Positions 44,909-53,328 of a stretch of 64,000 nucleotides of DNA are shown here, piece after piece. The notes under the pieces were generated by a model, which made no database searches, was not told where the DNA came from, and saw only the letters and a list, made by a program, of their open reading frames with translations. Origin of the DNA: Clostridiaceae bacterium (GTDB lineage: Bacteria > Bacillota > Clostridia > Lachnospirales > Lachnospiraceae); the NCBI GenBank assembly GCA_910575435.1, contig CAJTGI010000009.1, positions 95,516-159,515 of the forward strand. The letters are read 5' to 3'. Position 1 is the first letter of the stretch, and each line of letters begins with the position of its first letter. Made by a program: the position numbers and the translations under genes.

Positions 44909-47900
44909 AATAAATTCTGTGCGGCTGATTAACCTGAATTATAACAACAATGCCATAAAAATCAGCGATGAGACATTTCACATGAATGGGGAGAGTACCC
45001 TTCTCTCCCTGCGAAACGGCGGGGGAAAGTCTGTCCTGGTGCAGATGATGATGGCCCCCTTTGTCCACAAGCGTTACCGGGATGCCAAGGACCGCCCATT
45101 TGAAAGTTATTTTACCACGGGAAAGCCTACCTTCATTCTGGTGGAGTGGATGCTTGACCAGGGGGCGGGATATGTGCTGACGGGGATGATGGTGCGCAGG
45201 AGCCAGAGTATGGAGGGAGAGCAGGGGGACAATCTGGATATGGTGAATTTCATTTCCGAATACCGGGAGTCCTGTCTGACGGATATTCATCATCTGCCGG
45301 TGGTGGAAAAGGGAAAGAAGGAGATGGTATTAAAGAATTTTCTGGCGTGCCGTCAGCTCTTCGAAAGCTTTAAGAAGGATTCCTCCCTAGATTTCTTTTA
45401 TTATGATATGATGAACGCTGCCCAGTCCAGGCAGTATTTTGACAAACTGATGGAGTATCAGATCAATTATAAAGAGTGGGAGGCGATTATCAAGAAGGTC
45501 AACCTGGAGGAATCGGGGCTGTCCAATTTATTTTCCGATTGCCGGGACGAGAGGGGCCTTGTGGAGAAATGGTTTCTGGATGCCGTGGAGGGCAAGCTGA
45601 ATAAAGAGAAGGACAGGATGGGGGAATTTCAGTCCATTACCGGGAAGTATGTGGGACAGTACAAGGACAATCAGTCAAAAATACAGCGCAGGGATACCAT
45701 CCGTCTCTTTCAGGAGGAGGGAGCCCGTATTGAGGAAAGGGCACTAGAGTATCAGGAAGCGGAGGAGCAGAAGGGACAGCAGGAGGGCAGGATTGCCTGC
45801 TTTATCGGGGAGCTGCACCGGGTGAGGGATTCTGCCCAGGAGAGAATGGGGGAAGTGAAGGACGGTCTGGAGGATGTGCGCCAGGCTGTGGAGCGCATTA
45901 CCTATGAGAAGTTATCTGGGGAATACTATGGATTTGAGGAAGAGCAGAAGTTCCATATCATGAATAAGGAAATGATCTTGATGGAACAGGAGGAACTGGA
46001 GGAGGAGCATCGGGAAAAGGAAGGGGAGCTCCATTTGCTTCTGTGTGCGAGGCAGCAGTCCGTGGTGACGGAGGAAAAGGGGGAACTGGAGGAGGTTCGC
46101 CAGAAAGTGGAGGTCTACCACAGGCGGGACGAGGATTTGGCGCCGGAGCGCAGTTTTCTGGGGTATGGTCTGAGATGCCATTATGAGAAAGCTCTGGAGG
46201 AAAATGAAAGGAGGCGGAAAGAGCGGGCAGAGGAGGCAGATCAGGCTGGAAAGGATATTCTGGAGAGAAAAGAGATGATTGATGCCTTAGAGCAGGAGAT
46301 ACGGGAAAATGCAGCGAAGGAGGGTTCTCTGAAAAGCAGCGTCAGGTCCTATGATGCTAGGGAAGAGGAGTATAATAGCCGCTATGGGGAGGACCTTGCC
46401 CGAAATATCATGGGAAGTTATGAGCCGGGGATGCTGGATATCAAGGGACAGGTGCATAAGCGGGAACTGGAGGAGGCCGTCAGGGGACAGACCAGGAGAA
46501 GGCGGGAGGCTGAGGACTGCAAAGAAAGAATCCGGGGGCTGGAGCGCAGCCTGGAGGAACAGAATAAGGAGCTGCTGGAAAAGGAATGGGAACAGCAGAA
46601 GAAGGAAGAACTTCATCGGAACTATCAGGAGGAACTTTCTAAGCGGGAGGCGATTTTAAAATACTTGGAAATGGGGGAGGAGGAACGCTTTGACAGGGAG
46701 AAGATTCTACAGGTGTCGGATCGGAAATTGCGGGAGATTGCCCAGTTTCGCAGAAATCTGGAGAAGGATGAAGATGCTCTGGAAAAGGAGCATCAGAAAC
46801 TGACCCAGGGAAAAACTCTGGAATTGCCGGAGACTCTGGAGCGGGAGTTGGAGGATCTGGGAATCCATGTGGTGTACGGCATGGAGTGGCTGAAGAAAAA
46901 TGGCTATACGGAAAGACAGAACAGGGAAATTGTCCGCAGTCATCCTTTCCTGCCTTATGCCCTGATCTGCTCTGACAGGGAACTGGAAAAACTGTCAGGC
47001 CATGGGGGAGGGGTATTCACCTCCTTTCCTGTGCCAATCATCAGGAGAGAGGAATTGGAGGCAAAGCAGCAGGGAGCGCAGGGCGGCTTGGTTTCTTTTT
47101 CCGGGGTGTGTTTTTATGTTCTCTTTAATGAAAATTTGCTGAATGAGAAGAAGTTGGCAGTTTTGGTGGAGGAACTCCGACAGCAGATTCAGCGGAAGAA
47201 GGAAGCCATCGCCATTCGGGATGGGGAGTACAAGGAATACTTTGAGAGGAAGGAGATCATTCGCAACCAGTCAGTGAGCAGGGAACTTTACCAGGAGAAT
47301 GAGGAGGCTATAGGGGAGCTGGTCCGCCAGGTGGAGGAACTGGCGAAGAAGATGGGGGAAACCTCCCAGGAACTGGCAGATGCCAGAGACAGGGCAAAGC
47401 AACTGGAGGCCGATATCCAGAAGGCTGTGAGGGACATTGACGATAGGAAGCGTCAGATGGAAGACTTTGAGCGGCTCTGCGGGGCCTATGAGGCGTATCG
47501 GCAGGATTATGAGGAACTGGAGAGGTGCAGGAGGGAACAGGAGAGATTGCTGGAGAGAAAGCAGTTGTCAAACAGCCAGTTGGAAAAACTCCAGGAACAG
47601 TTGAAAAGGGCAGAATTTGAGAGGGAGAACCTGGCGCAGGAGGAGAAGGAACTGCAGGTATGCTTCCGGCGTTTTGCAGATTATGATGAAAAGACGGAGT
47701 ACAGGGGGAGCGAGGAACTGGAGGTTATGAGCATTGCCGACAGGGAGGCGAGATTCCGGGCGATTACTGCCAGCCTGTCCCAGGAATTGCAGGAACTGGA
47801 GGGGCAGGAACAGAAGGCGTGGAAGCGGTATCAGGAAGCGGAAAGGGAACTGGAGCGTCTTTGCAGGAAATATGGGCTGGAGCCGGGGACATGGCATGGG

Positions 47901-49316
47901 AAGGATTACAATGCCAAGGAAGAAACCTATCTGGAGATCAAACTAGAGGATTTGGTTAAGAAAATCGAGAATAAGAAGATGCTTGCAGGAAACGAGGAAA
48001 CCCAGATTCAGGTATTAAAAAACAGGATGGAAGACAAACTGGAGCGAATCCGCCGGGAGTGCGGGGAGGAGGAAGCTCTTCCGAAAAAGGAGATTCAGAA
48101 CAAGGATTTCGACGGAGTGAGGAACCAGCTGGCATTTCAGGAGAAGGAATTGCAGAAGAGGGCAGATGCCATCGGGGAGTCTTTGCAGAGTTATGAGGAA
48201 AATCTCACAGCCTTGGCAGAGTACAGCAATCTGACGGCAGATGAAGAAATGGTCTGGGAGGAGGAACTTTCTGATCTGAGCCGCAGCCAGCTCCGGGACA
48301 GGAAGGGAAGCCTTGTCAGGGATTACAAGGAGTTAACGGAGAAATGCAGGGATGGCAGGGAGCATCTGGAGCGGGTGCTGAATCAGATTCTGCGGATGGA
48401 GGTCTTTGAGGAGGAATTTTATCGGAAGCCTCTGGAGGCCATGCTGGAGCTTTCAGGGGATGCCACCCAGGTATTGCAGCAGCTTCACACCACGGTGCAG
48501 TCCTATGACAATCTGATGGAGAAATTGGAAGTGGACATTTCCGTGGTGGAGAAGGAGCGGGAAAAGATTGTGGAGTTGATGGAGGATTACATCAGGGATG
48601 TGCATAGTAATCTGGGAAAGATTGATGCCAACTCTACCATAACTGTTCGGGAGCGACCCTTGAAAATGCTTCGGATTCAACTGCCGGAGTGGGATGAGAA
48701 TGCGGAAGTATATCGTATCCGGCTGATGGATCTGATAGATGAGATTACCAGGGAGGGCATTGCCCTCTATGAGAAGAACGAAAATGCCCAGGAGTATTTT
48801 GGCACCCAGATTACCACCAGGAATCTCTATGACACGGTGATCGGCATCGGCAATGTGCAGATTAAATTATATAAGATCGAGGCCCAGCGGGAATATCCCA
48901 TTACCTGGGCAGAGGTGGCGAAAAATTCCGGCGGGGAGGGATTCCTGTCCGCATTCGTGATCCTATCAAGCCTATTGTATTATATGCGGAAGGACGATAC
49001 GGATTTCTTTTCGGATTGGAACGAGGGAAAGGTGCTGGTGATGGACAATCCCTTTGCCCAGACCAATGCCTCCCATTTGCTGAAACCGCTGATGGATATG
49101 GCGAAGAAGGCGAATACCCAGCTGATTTGTCTGACAGGGCTTGGCGGGGAGTCTATCTACAATAGATTTGACAATATCTATGTGCTGAACCTGATTGCGG
49201 CAAGCCTGCGGGGTGGCATGCAGTACCTCAGGGTGGACCATGTGAAGGGGAATGAGCCGGAGATTATGGTGGTGTCTCAGATTGAGGTGGCAGAACAGTT
49301 GGAATTGGTTTTTTAA
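44901..49316 (+). CDS. jetC: Wadjet system SMC-like ATPase JetC
   Basis: A 1471-residue SMC/MukB-like loop-extrusion ATPase. The N-terminus has Walker A LRNGGGKSVLV (about 37-47). Long coiled coils fill residues 230-1200, with a central non-coiled hinge around 610-760. The C-terminal head has the signature SGGEGFLSAF (about 1342-1350) and the Walker B VLVMDNPFAQTNASHLL (about 1377-1393), where the usual catalytic Glu after Asp is Asn; I recall a DNPF version in related Clostridia ATPases, so it is probably a family feature rather than a loss. The start lies inside the end of jetB. The complex should hydrolyse ATP to extrude plasmid or phage DNA. Confidence 0.94.
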   Translation: MSKINSVRLINLNYNNNAIKISDETFHMNGESTLLSLRNGGGKSVLVQMMMAPFVHKRYRDAKDRPFESYFTTGKPTFILVEWMLDQGAGYVLTGMMVRRSQSMEGEQGDNLDMVNFISEYRESCLTDIHHLPVVEKGKKEMVLKNFLACRQLFESFKKDSSLDFFYYDMMNAAQSRQYFDKLMEYQINYKEWEAIIKKVNLEESGLSNLFSDCRDERGLVEKWFLDAVEGKLNKEKDRMGEFQSITGKYVGQYKDNQSKIQRRDTIRLFQEEGARIEERALEYQEAEEQKGQQEGRIACFIGELHRVRDSAQERMGEVKDGLEDVRQAVERITYEKLSGEYYGFEEEQKFHIMNKEMILMEQEELEEEHREKEGELHLLLCARQQSVVTEEKGELEEVRQKVEVYHRRDEDLAPERSFLGYGLRCHYEKALEENERRRKERAEEADQAGKDILERKEMIDALEQEIRENAAKEGSLKSSVRSYDAREEEYNSRYGEDLARNIMGSYEPGMLDIKGQVHKRELEEAVRGQTRRRREAEDCKERIRGLERSLEEQNKELLEKEWEQQKKEELHRNYQEELSKREAILKYLEMGEEERFDREKILQVSDRKLREIAQFRRNLEKDEDALEKEHQKLTQGKTLELPETLERELEDLGIHVVYGMEWLKKNGYTERQNREIVRSHPFLPYALICSDRELEKLSGHGGGVFTSFPVPIIRREELEAKQQGAQGGLVSFSGVCFYVLFNENLLNEKKLAVLVEELRQQIQRKKEAIAIRDGEYKEYFERKEIIRNQSVSRELYQENEEAIGELVRQVEELAKKMGETSQELADARDRAKQLEADIQKAVRDIDDRKRQMEDFERLCGAYEAYRQDYEELERCRREQERLLERKQLSNSQLEKLQEQLKRAEFERENLAQEEKELQVCFRRFADYDEKTEYRGSEELEVMSIADREARFRAITASLSQELQELEGQEQKAWKRYQEAERELERLCRKYGLEPGTWHGKDYNAKEETYLEIKLEDLVKKIENKKMLAGNEETQIQVLKNRMEDKLERIRRECGEEEALPKKEIQNKDFDGVRNQLAFQEKELQKRADAIGESLQSYEENLTALAEYSNLTADEEMVWEEELSDLSRSQLRDRKGSLVRDYKELTEKCRDGREHLERVLNQILRMEVFEEEFYRKPLEAMLELSGDATQVLQQLHTTVQSYDNLMEKLEVDISVVEKEREKIVELMEDYIRDVHSNLGKIDANSTITVRERPLKMLRIQLPEWDENAEVYRIRLMDLIDEITREGIALYEKNENAQEYFGTQITTRNLYDTVIGIGNVQIKLYKIEAQREYPITWAEVAKNSGGEGFLSAFVILSSLLYYMRKDDTDFFSDWNEGKVLVMDNPFAQTNASHLLKPLMDMAKKANTQLICLTGLGGESIYNRFDNIYVLNLIAASLRGGMQYLRVDHVKGNEPEIMVVSQIEVAEQLELVF

Positions 49317-49329
49317 ATGGTGCGAAACT

Positions 49330-49626
49330 GCCATTCATTTCACGGCTGTACTCACAAAGCAGAAATACCAAGTTATCTGGAAGAATATTATGAAACACTT
49401 GAAAGCTCCCATGATGGTATCTGAATATGAGGCCAGAGTGATTAGCGCATCCGACGGATATGCCTGGACAAAGGATGTTGAGGCGGAAATATCAGATTTG
49501 CTTGGCTGTGCTGACCAGACATTATATGATGCGAAAAATGGAAAAGAAGAGGGAATATACTGGGTTAAAAAGACGCAAATAGATGTTTTAATACATTGTA
49601 TTATGCGTTATGATTTGCTATCCTAG
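49330..49626 (+). pseudogene. GGDEF-domain C-terminal remnant
   Basis: After the jetC stop, one frame reads VISASDGYAWTKD and EISDLLGCADQTLYDAKNG, which matches the end of a diguanylate cyclase GGDEF domain (the A-D-x-A-L-Y-x-A-K motif). The GGDEF motif itself and the N-terminus are absent. The apparent longer frame back to 49252 overlaps jetC and is not meaningful. This is probably a fragment of a former gene. Confidence 0.6.
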
Positions 49627-49705
49627 ATATGGTATTTTAATTTCTGTAGGATACTTAGAAACTGTTGGTAAATGACAATATACTATGAAGAAAGATGGTG
49701 CTTTC

Positions 49706-50074
49706 ATGAATCGAAAAAATGTTGGACAAAACCTCCGCATGTTGCGCCGGCAATGCGGTATGACTCAGGCGCAGCTAGCGCAAGAGATCGGTGTCTCCAC
49801 TGATCATGTATCCCATGCGGAAATCGGCTTTGGCAGCATATCCCTCCCCCTTTTGCTTGATATTTGCAAATTGCTGGGAGTGACGCCAAATGATCTTTTG
49901 GCTGGGGAGTATGCGCCGGATTCTGCAGATGATGATGTTTTTATGGAAGAAGAGGGGCTGGATGGGAAGACCTTATCCTTTCGGAACATCAATCCTGATG
50001 ACAGAATGGTACTGAACTATATGTACCAATTTATGGTTAAGAGGAAAAAAGGGCCTCGGTCAGACCAGGACTGA
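49706..50074 (+). CDS. XRE family transcriptional regulator (first of two)
   Basis: A 122-residue regulator with an N-terminal XRE/Cro helix-turn-helix (MNRKNVGQNLRMLRRQ and MTQAQLAQEIGVSTDHVSHAE, about 1-65) and an acidic tail (DDDVFMEEEGLDG). I use the ATG at 49706, which GAAAGATGG precedes, rather than 49685. It resembles the next gene almost identically over the first 75 residues, so the two arose by tandem duplication. Its target is unknown; it follows the Wadjet operon but is not clearly part of it. Confidence 0.85.
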   Translation: MNRKNVGQNLRMLRRQCGMTQAQLAQEIGVSTDHVSHAEIGFGSISLPLLLDICKLLGVTPNDLLAGEYAPDSADDDVFMEEEGLDGKTLSFRNINPDDRMVLNYMYQFMVKRKKGPRSDQD

Positions 50075-50154
50075 CCATCAAACTGCATACATATTTTGGG
50101 GAATAGATTAACTAGGTTATGTGCAAAGTTTGCTTTGCGGAAATGGAGGAAAGT

Positions 50155-50559
50155 ATGAATCGAAAAAACATTGGACAGAATCTTCGCACGCTTCGCCGGC
50201 AGTGCGGGATGACGCAGGCGCAGCTGGCCGAAAAGATTGGCGTATCCACCGATCATGTATCCCATGCGGAAATCGGCTTTGGCAGCATCTCTCTCCCTCT
50301 TCTGATAGAGATCTGCAAGCTGTTGGACGTGACGCCTAACGATATCCTTGCCGGAGAATATACGCCGGACTATGTTGACGAGGATCTTATGGAGGAGCAG
50401 GCATTGTATGGAAAAAGCATTGTTTTTGATGATGTTAATCCTGAAGATAGGATGCTGCTGAACTATCTGCATCAATTTATGCTTAAGAGGAAGAGAGAGC
50501 CCCAGTCTGGCAGTGAAGTTGATGAAATTAGCGAGATGAATGAGGATGGCGAGGAATGA
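50155..50559 (+). CDS. XRE family transcriptional regulator (second of two)
   Basis: A 134-residue regulator starting MNRKNIGQNLRTLRRQCG, 4-5 nt after GGAGGAAAG. The helix-turn-helix is at about 10-65 (MTQAQLAEKIGVSTDHVSHAE) and a longer charged tail ends EISEMNEDGEE. It differs from the first copy mainly in the C-terminal half. Both might bind the same operator, so the pair could be a dosage duplication or have diverged to different ligands. A strong hairpin follows. Confidence 0.85.
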   Translation: MNRKNIGQNLRTLRRQCGMTQAQLAEKIGVSTDHVSHAEIGFGSISLPLLIEICKLLDVTPNDILAGEYTPDYVDEDLMEEQALYGKSIVFDDVNPEDRMLLNYLHQFMLKRKREPQSGSEVDEISEMNEDGEE

Positions 50560-50571
50560 TCCCGTGAAAAT

Positions 50572-50602
50572 AATGGCAGAGCCAAGTGATGGCTCTGCCA
50601 TT
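50572..50602 (+). terminator. Strong hairpin after the XRE pair
   Basis: AATGGCAGAGCCA (50572-50584) and TGGCTCTGCCATT (50590-50602) pair perfectly over 13 bp with a 5-nt loop. There is no long T-run after it, so the terminator call is moderate. Confidence 0.6.
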
Positions 50603-50680
50603 GTGATAAATCAGCAATCAGTATTGCGTGTTGTGTCTCTGCGAGGGGGATGTAAAATCCCATCCTTCATGTAGGCAAAA

Positions 50681-50845
50681 CTAATCTAAGGAACTGATCG
50701 TTCCCAGGCGGTATTGGAGCAATCTGCTCACATCCTTGCCATCAATCTTTCCATCCTTATATACGTCTCCGGCGGTCATTTTGTTACGTACCCAGTGATA
50801 CGGATCAAAGACTGTGAGAGTGGCAGAGTAGAAATGTAACTTTTT
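50681..50845 (-). pseudogene. Dockerin type I-like C-terminal remnant
   Basis: A minus-strand frame ends GDVYKDGKIDGKDVSRLLQY then RLGTISSLD and a TAG at 50681. This is the calcium-binding loop-helix of a dockerin repeat (GDVNxDGxIDxxDxxxLxxYLLG). Only about 50 codons are left, with no start, so it is the 3' end of a lost extracellular protein gene. Its upstream end merges with the A-rich 3' flank of tRNA-Lys. Confidence 0.6.
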
Positions 50846-50868
50846 TGGAAATTTAGAAAAACAAAAAA

Positions 50869-50941
50869 TGCGCGATCAGGGGTTCGAACCCTGGACACCC
50901 TGATTAAGAGTCAGGTGCTCTGCCAGCTGAGCTAATCGCGC
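50869..50941 (-). tRNA. tRNA-Lys (anticodon CTT)
   Basis: A 73-nt cloverleaf. The acceptor stem GCGCGAT/ATCGCGC is closed and the discriminator is A. The anticodon stem CCTGA/TCAGG holds the loop CTCTTAA, giving anticodon CTT. CCA is not encoded. Confidence 0.97.
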
Positions 50942-51082
50942 ATACACATATTTACGTCACTGTTAATCAGCAACATTGGTATCATAGCAAAAAAAATAGA
51001 ACTTGGCAAGTGTTTTTTGAAAATATTTTTAATTAAGCATGAAAAAGTGTTACTATTTACAGTTATAGAGAAGAAAATACAA

Positions 51083-51631
51083 TTACAAATCAGCGATATT
51101 TGAGAAGTTGATCAGCAGATCATCATAGATGCCAGCCTTTACGGAATCAGCAAAGGTATAATCTTCGGTATCCTCTGTTTCAAAGCTGTAAACAAGGATA
51201 CGGTTCTTCTCGTGGTCAACAATCCAGTATTCCCTGACACCTGCAGCGCGGTATTTAAAGAGTTTTGTGAAATAGTCCATGCGTCTGCTGCCAGGGGAGA
51301 CGATTTCTATGATCCAGTCAGGCGCACCGGAACAGCCTTTGTCAGTGAGCTTTGATTTGTCACAGATTACGGATATATCTGGCTCAACATAGTTTGTATC
51401 GTCTTTATTTAGAAATACAGCAAATGGAGCAAAAAATGGCTCACAGGAACCGCCTTTTAACTTAATATAGGAATTTATGGAAGAAAAAAGTTCCCGGACT
51501 ATTGTTTGATGTTTGCGGTTGGGTGGCGCCATCATATATATTTGGCCATCAATCAGTTCTGCGCGTTCTCCATCTGGCAGGGAATAGATATCATCAATGG
51601 TATAGAGTTTTTCCTGTGCTAATGATGGCAT
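51083..51631 (-). CDS. Uma2 family (DUF820) putative nuclease
   Basis: A 182-residue protein of the Uma2 family, a PD-(D/E)XK-like fold of uncertain activity, frequent in cyanobacteria and Clostridia. The ATG at 51631 (MPSLAQEKLYTIDDIYSLP) is 7 nt after AAAGGAAG; a longer frame to 51682 is not supported. The family motif GERAELIDGQIYMMAPP, then YVEPDISVICD and WIIEIVSPGSRR (D and E-x-V around the core), and YKYRAAGVREYWIVD are all present. Monocistronic. No cognate partner is visible. Confidence 0.85.
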   Translation of the reverse strand: MPSLAQEKLYTIDDIYSLPDGERAELIDGQIYMMAPPNRKHQTIVRELFSSINSYIKLKGGSCEPFFAPFAVFLNKDDTNYVEPDISVICDKSKLTDKGCSGAPDWIIEIVSPGSRRMDYFTKLFKYRAAGVREYWIVDHEKNRILVYSFETEDTEDYTFADSVKAGIYDDLLINFSNIADL

Positions 51632-51943
51632 AGAATCACTTCCTTTCTGCTTATTGTATGCGGTAATGTTAATTGTATTCATATATCATACGCTCAATAG
51701 AAAAGAGAGGCTCCCATCCATATTATATGCAACAAGAAAAAAGTTTTCAAGACCAGACAAGGCATTTCCACAAAACTGTCCAGTCATTGTGAGTAGTAAC
51801 ATACAAAAAAAGAAATCCGCCGCTATTGACAACAAATATATGCCTAGATATACTGATAGCAACAGGCAGAAGGGTTTGCGCTGCCTTTGGCGGCATGGTC
51901 TGGAAATAGCAGAAAGGCTTAGACAGAGAAAAGAGGTAAGGAT

Positions 51944-53125
51944 ATGATAGCGAAAAAGATGGCAAAATACGTGGCGGGAAGTTCCGTGACCCGTGCCATG
52001 TTTGAGGAAGGAAAGAAGATGGCGGCGAAGTTCGGGGCGGAAAACGTATATGATTTCAGCCTGGGCAATCCCAGCGTGGAGCCTCCCAAGGCAGTGAGGG
52101 AGCAGATGATAGCCATTTTGAAGGAGGAGAGCCCCAATAAAATACATGGGTACATGAATAATGCCGGGCACGAGGAAGTGCGGCAAGCCATTGCGCTATC
52201 TTTGAATCAGAAATTCGGCACGTCTTTCGGTCAGAAGAACATTATTATGACAGTGGGGGCGGCCGGAGGGCTGAATACTATTTTGAAGACTTTGATTGAT
52301 CCCGGGGACGAAGTGATTGCCTTTGCGCCTTATTTTGGAGAATACAATAATTACGTGGCCAATGTGGATGGAAAAATGGTGGCGATTTCCCCCAGCATTC
52401 CTGATTTTCAGCCGAATTTAGTGGAGTTTGAGAAGAAGATTACTGCAAAAACCAAGGCGGTCATTGTGAATACGCCAAATAATCCCACGGGCGTGGTATA
52501 TTCTGAGGATACCATTAAGAAAATGGCGTCCATACTGGAAGCGAAGCAGAAAGAATTTGCCACGGCGATCTATCTCATTGCAGACGAGCCGTACCGGGAA
52601 CTGGCCTATGACGGGGTGGAAGTACCTTATTTGACTAAATATTATGACAATACCATTGTGGGGTATTCCTACAGCAAGTCTCTTTCCCTGCCGGGAGAGC
52701 GCATCGGCTATCTGGTGATTCCCGATGAGGTGGATGATTTTGAAAATGTGGTGGACGGGGCGACGATTGCCACGAGGATTCTGGGCTTTGTCAATGCGCC
52801 ATCCCTACAGCAGCTTACGGTGGCGAGATGCCTGGATGAGAGTACGGATGTGTCTGCTTATGATAGAAACAGAAAATTGCTCTATGATAAATTGACAGAA
52901 TTGGGCTTTGCGTGCGCCAAGCCCCAGGGGGCCTTTTATCTTTGGGTAAAGGCAAAGGGAGAGGATGACGGTGCATTTGTGGCAAAGGCCAAGGAATTTA
53001 ATTTGCTCCTAGTGCCGGGCAGTGCTTTCATGTGTCCCGGGTATGTGCGCATCGCCTACTGCGTAGACCCGGAGATGATTAAGCGATCCTTCCCTTCTTT
53101 TGAGAAATTGGCAGAGTGCTATTAG
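51944..53125 (+). CDS. Class I/II PLP-dependent aminotransferase
   Basis: A 393-residue fold-type I aminotransferase, closest to aspartate/aromatic aminotransferase-like enzymes. Visible are DFSLGNPSVEPP, the substrate/PLP region TVGAAGGLNTI (about 105), VIVNTPNNPTGVVYS (about 178), the PLP-contact IADEPYRELAY, the catalytic Lys in YSYSKSLSLPGERIGY (about 243) and the C-terminal Arg in GYVRIAY. The substrate cannot be told. The start follows AGAGGTAAGG. The hisC gene follows 203 bp downstream after tandem repeats, so co-transcription is possible. Confidence 0.9.
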   Translation: MIAKKMAKYVAGSSVTRAMFEEGKKMAAKFGAENVYDFSLGNPSVEPPKAVREQMIAILKEESPNKIHGYMNNAGHEEVRQAIALSLNQKFGTSFGQKNIIMTVGAAGGLNTILKTLIDPGDEVIAFAPYFGEYNNYVANVDGKMVAISPSIPDFQPNLVEFEKKITAKTKAVIVNTPNNPTGVVYSEDTIKKMASILEAKQKEFATAIYLIADEPYRELAYDGVEVPYLTKYYDNTIVGYSYSKSLSLPGERIGYLVIPDEVDDFENVVDGATIATRILGFVNAPSLQQLTVARCLDESTDVSAYDRNRKLLYDKLTELGFACAKPQGAFYLWVKAKGEDDGAFVAKAKEFNLLLVPGSAFMCPGYVRIAYCVDPEMIKRSFPSFEKLAECY

Positions 53126-53180
53126 ATGCCATGACCATGTTTGACGGCGAAGTTGGCTGGCATGATAAGTGTTGGCTGCG

Positions 53181-53325
53181 AGGGAATATCGCTGAGAGAT
53201 GAAAGAGAGTTGTGTGCGGGGAAATATCGCTGAGAGATGAAAGAGAACTGTGTGCAAGGAAATACCGTTAAGAGAGATGAGAGAGAATTGTGTGCAAGGT
53301 AATATCGCCGAGAGAGAGGAAGGAT
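53181..53325 (+). repeat. 38-bp imperfect tandem repeats before hisC
   Basis: Units anchored by AATATCGC at 53185, 53223, 53261 and 53301 have periods of 38, 38 and 40 bp. Each contains GAGAGATGAAAGAG-like purine-rich sequence. The last copy supplies the AGAGGAAGG ribosome-binding site of the hisC gene. Confidence 0.85.
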
Positions 53326-53328
53326 TCT

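Noticed and set aside
51686..52186. 166-residue minus ORF with hydrophobic runs
   Set aside because: It overlaps the PLP aminotransferase on the opposite strand; no start signal.
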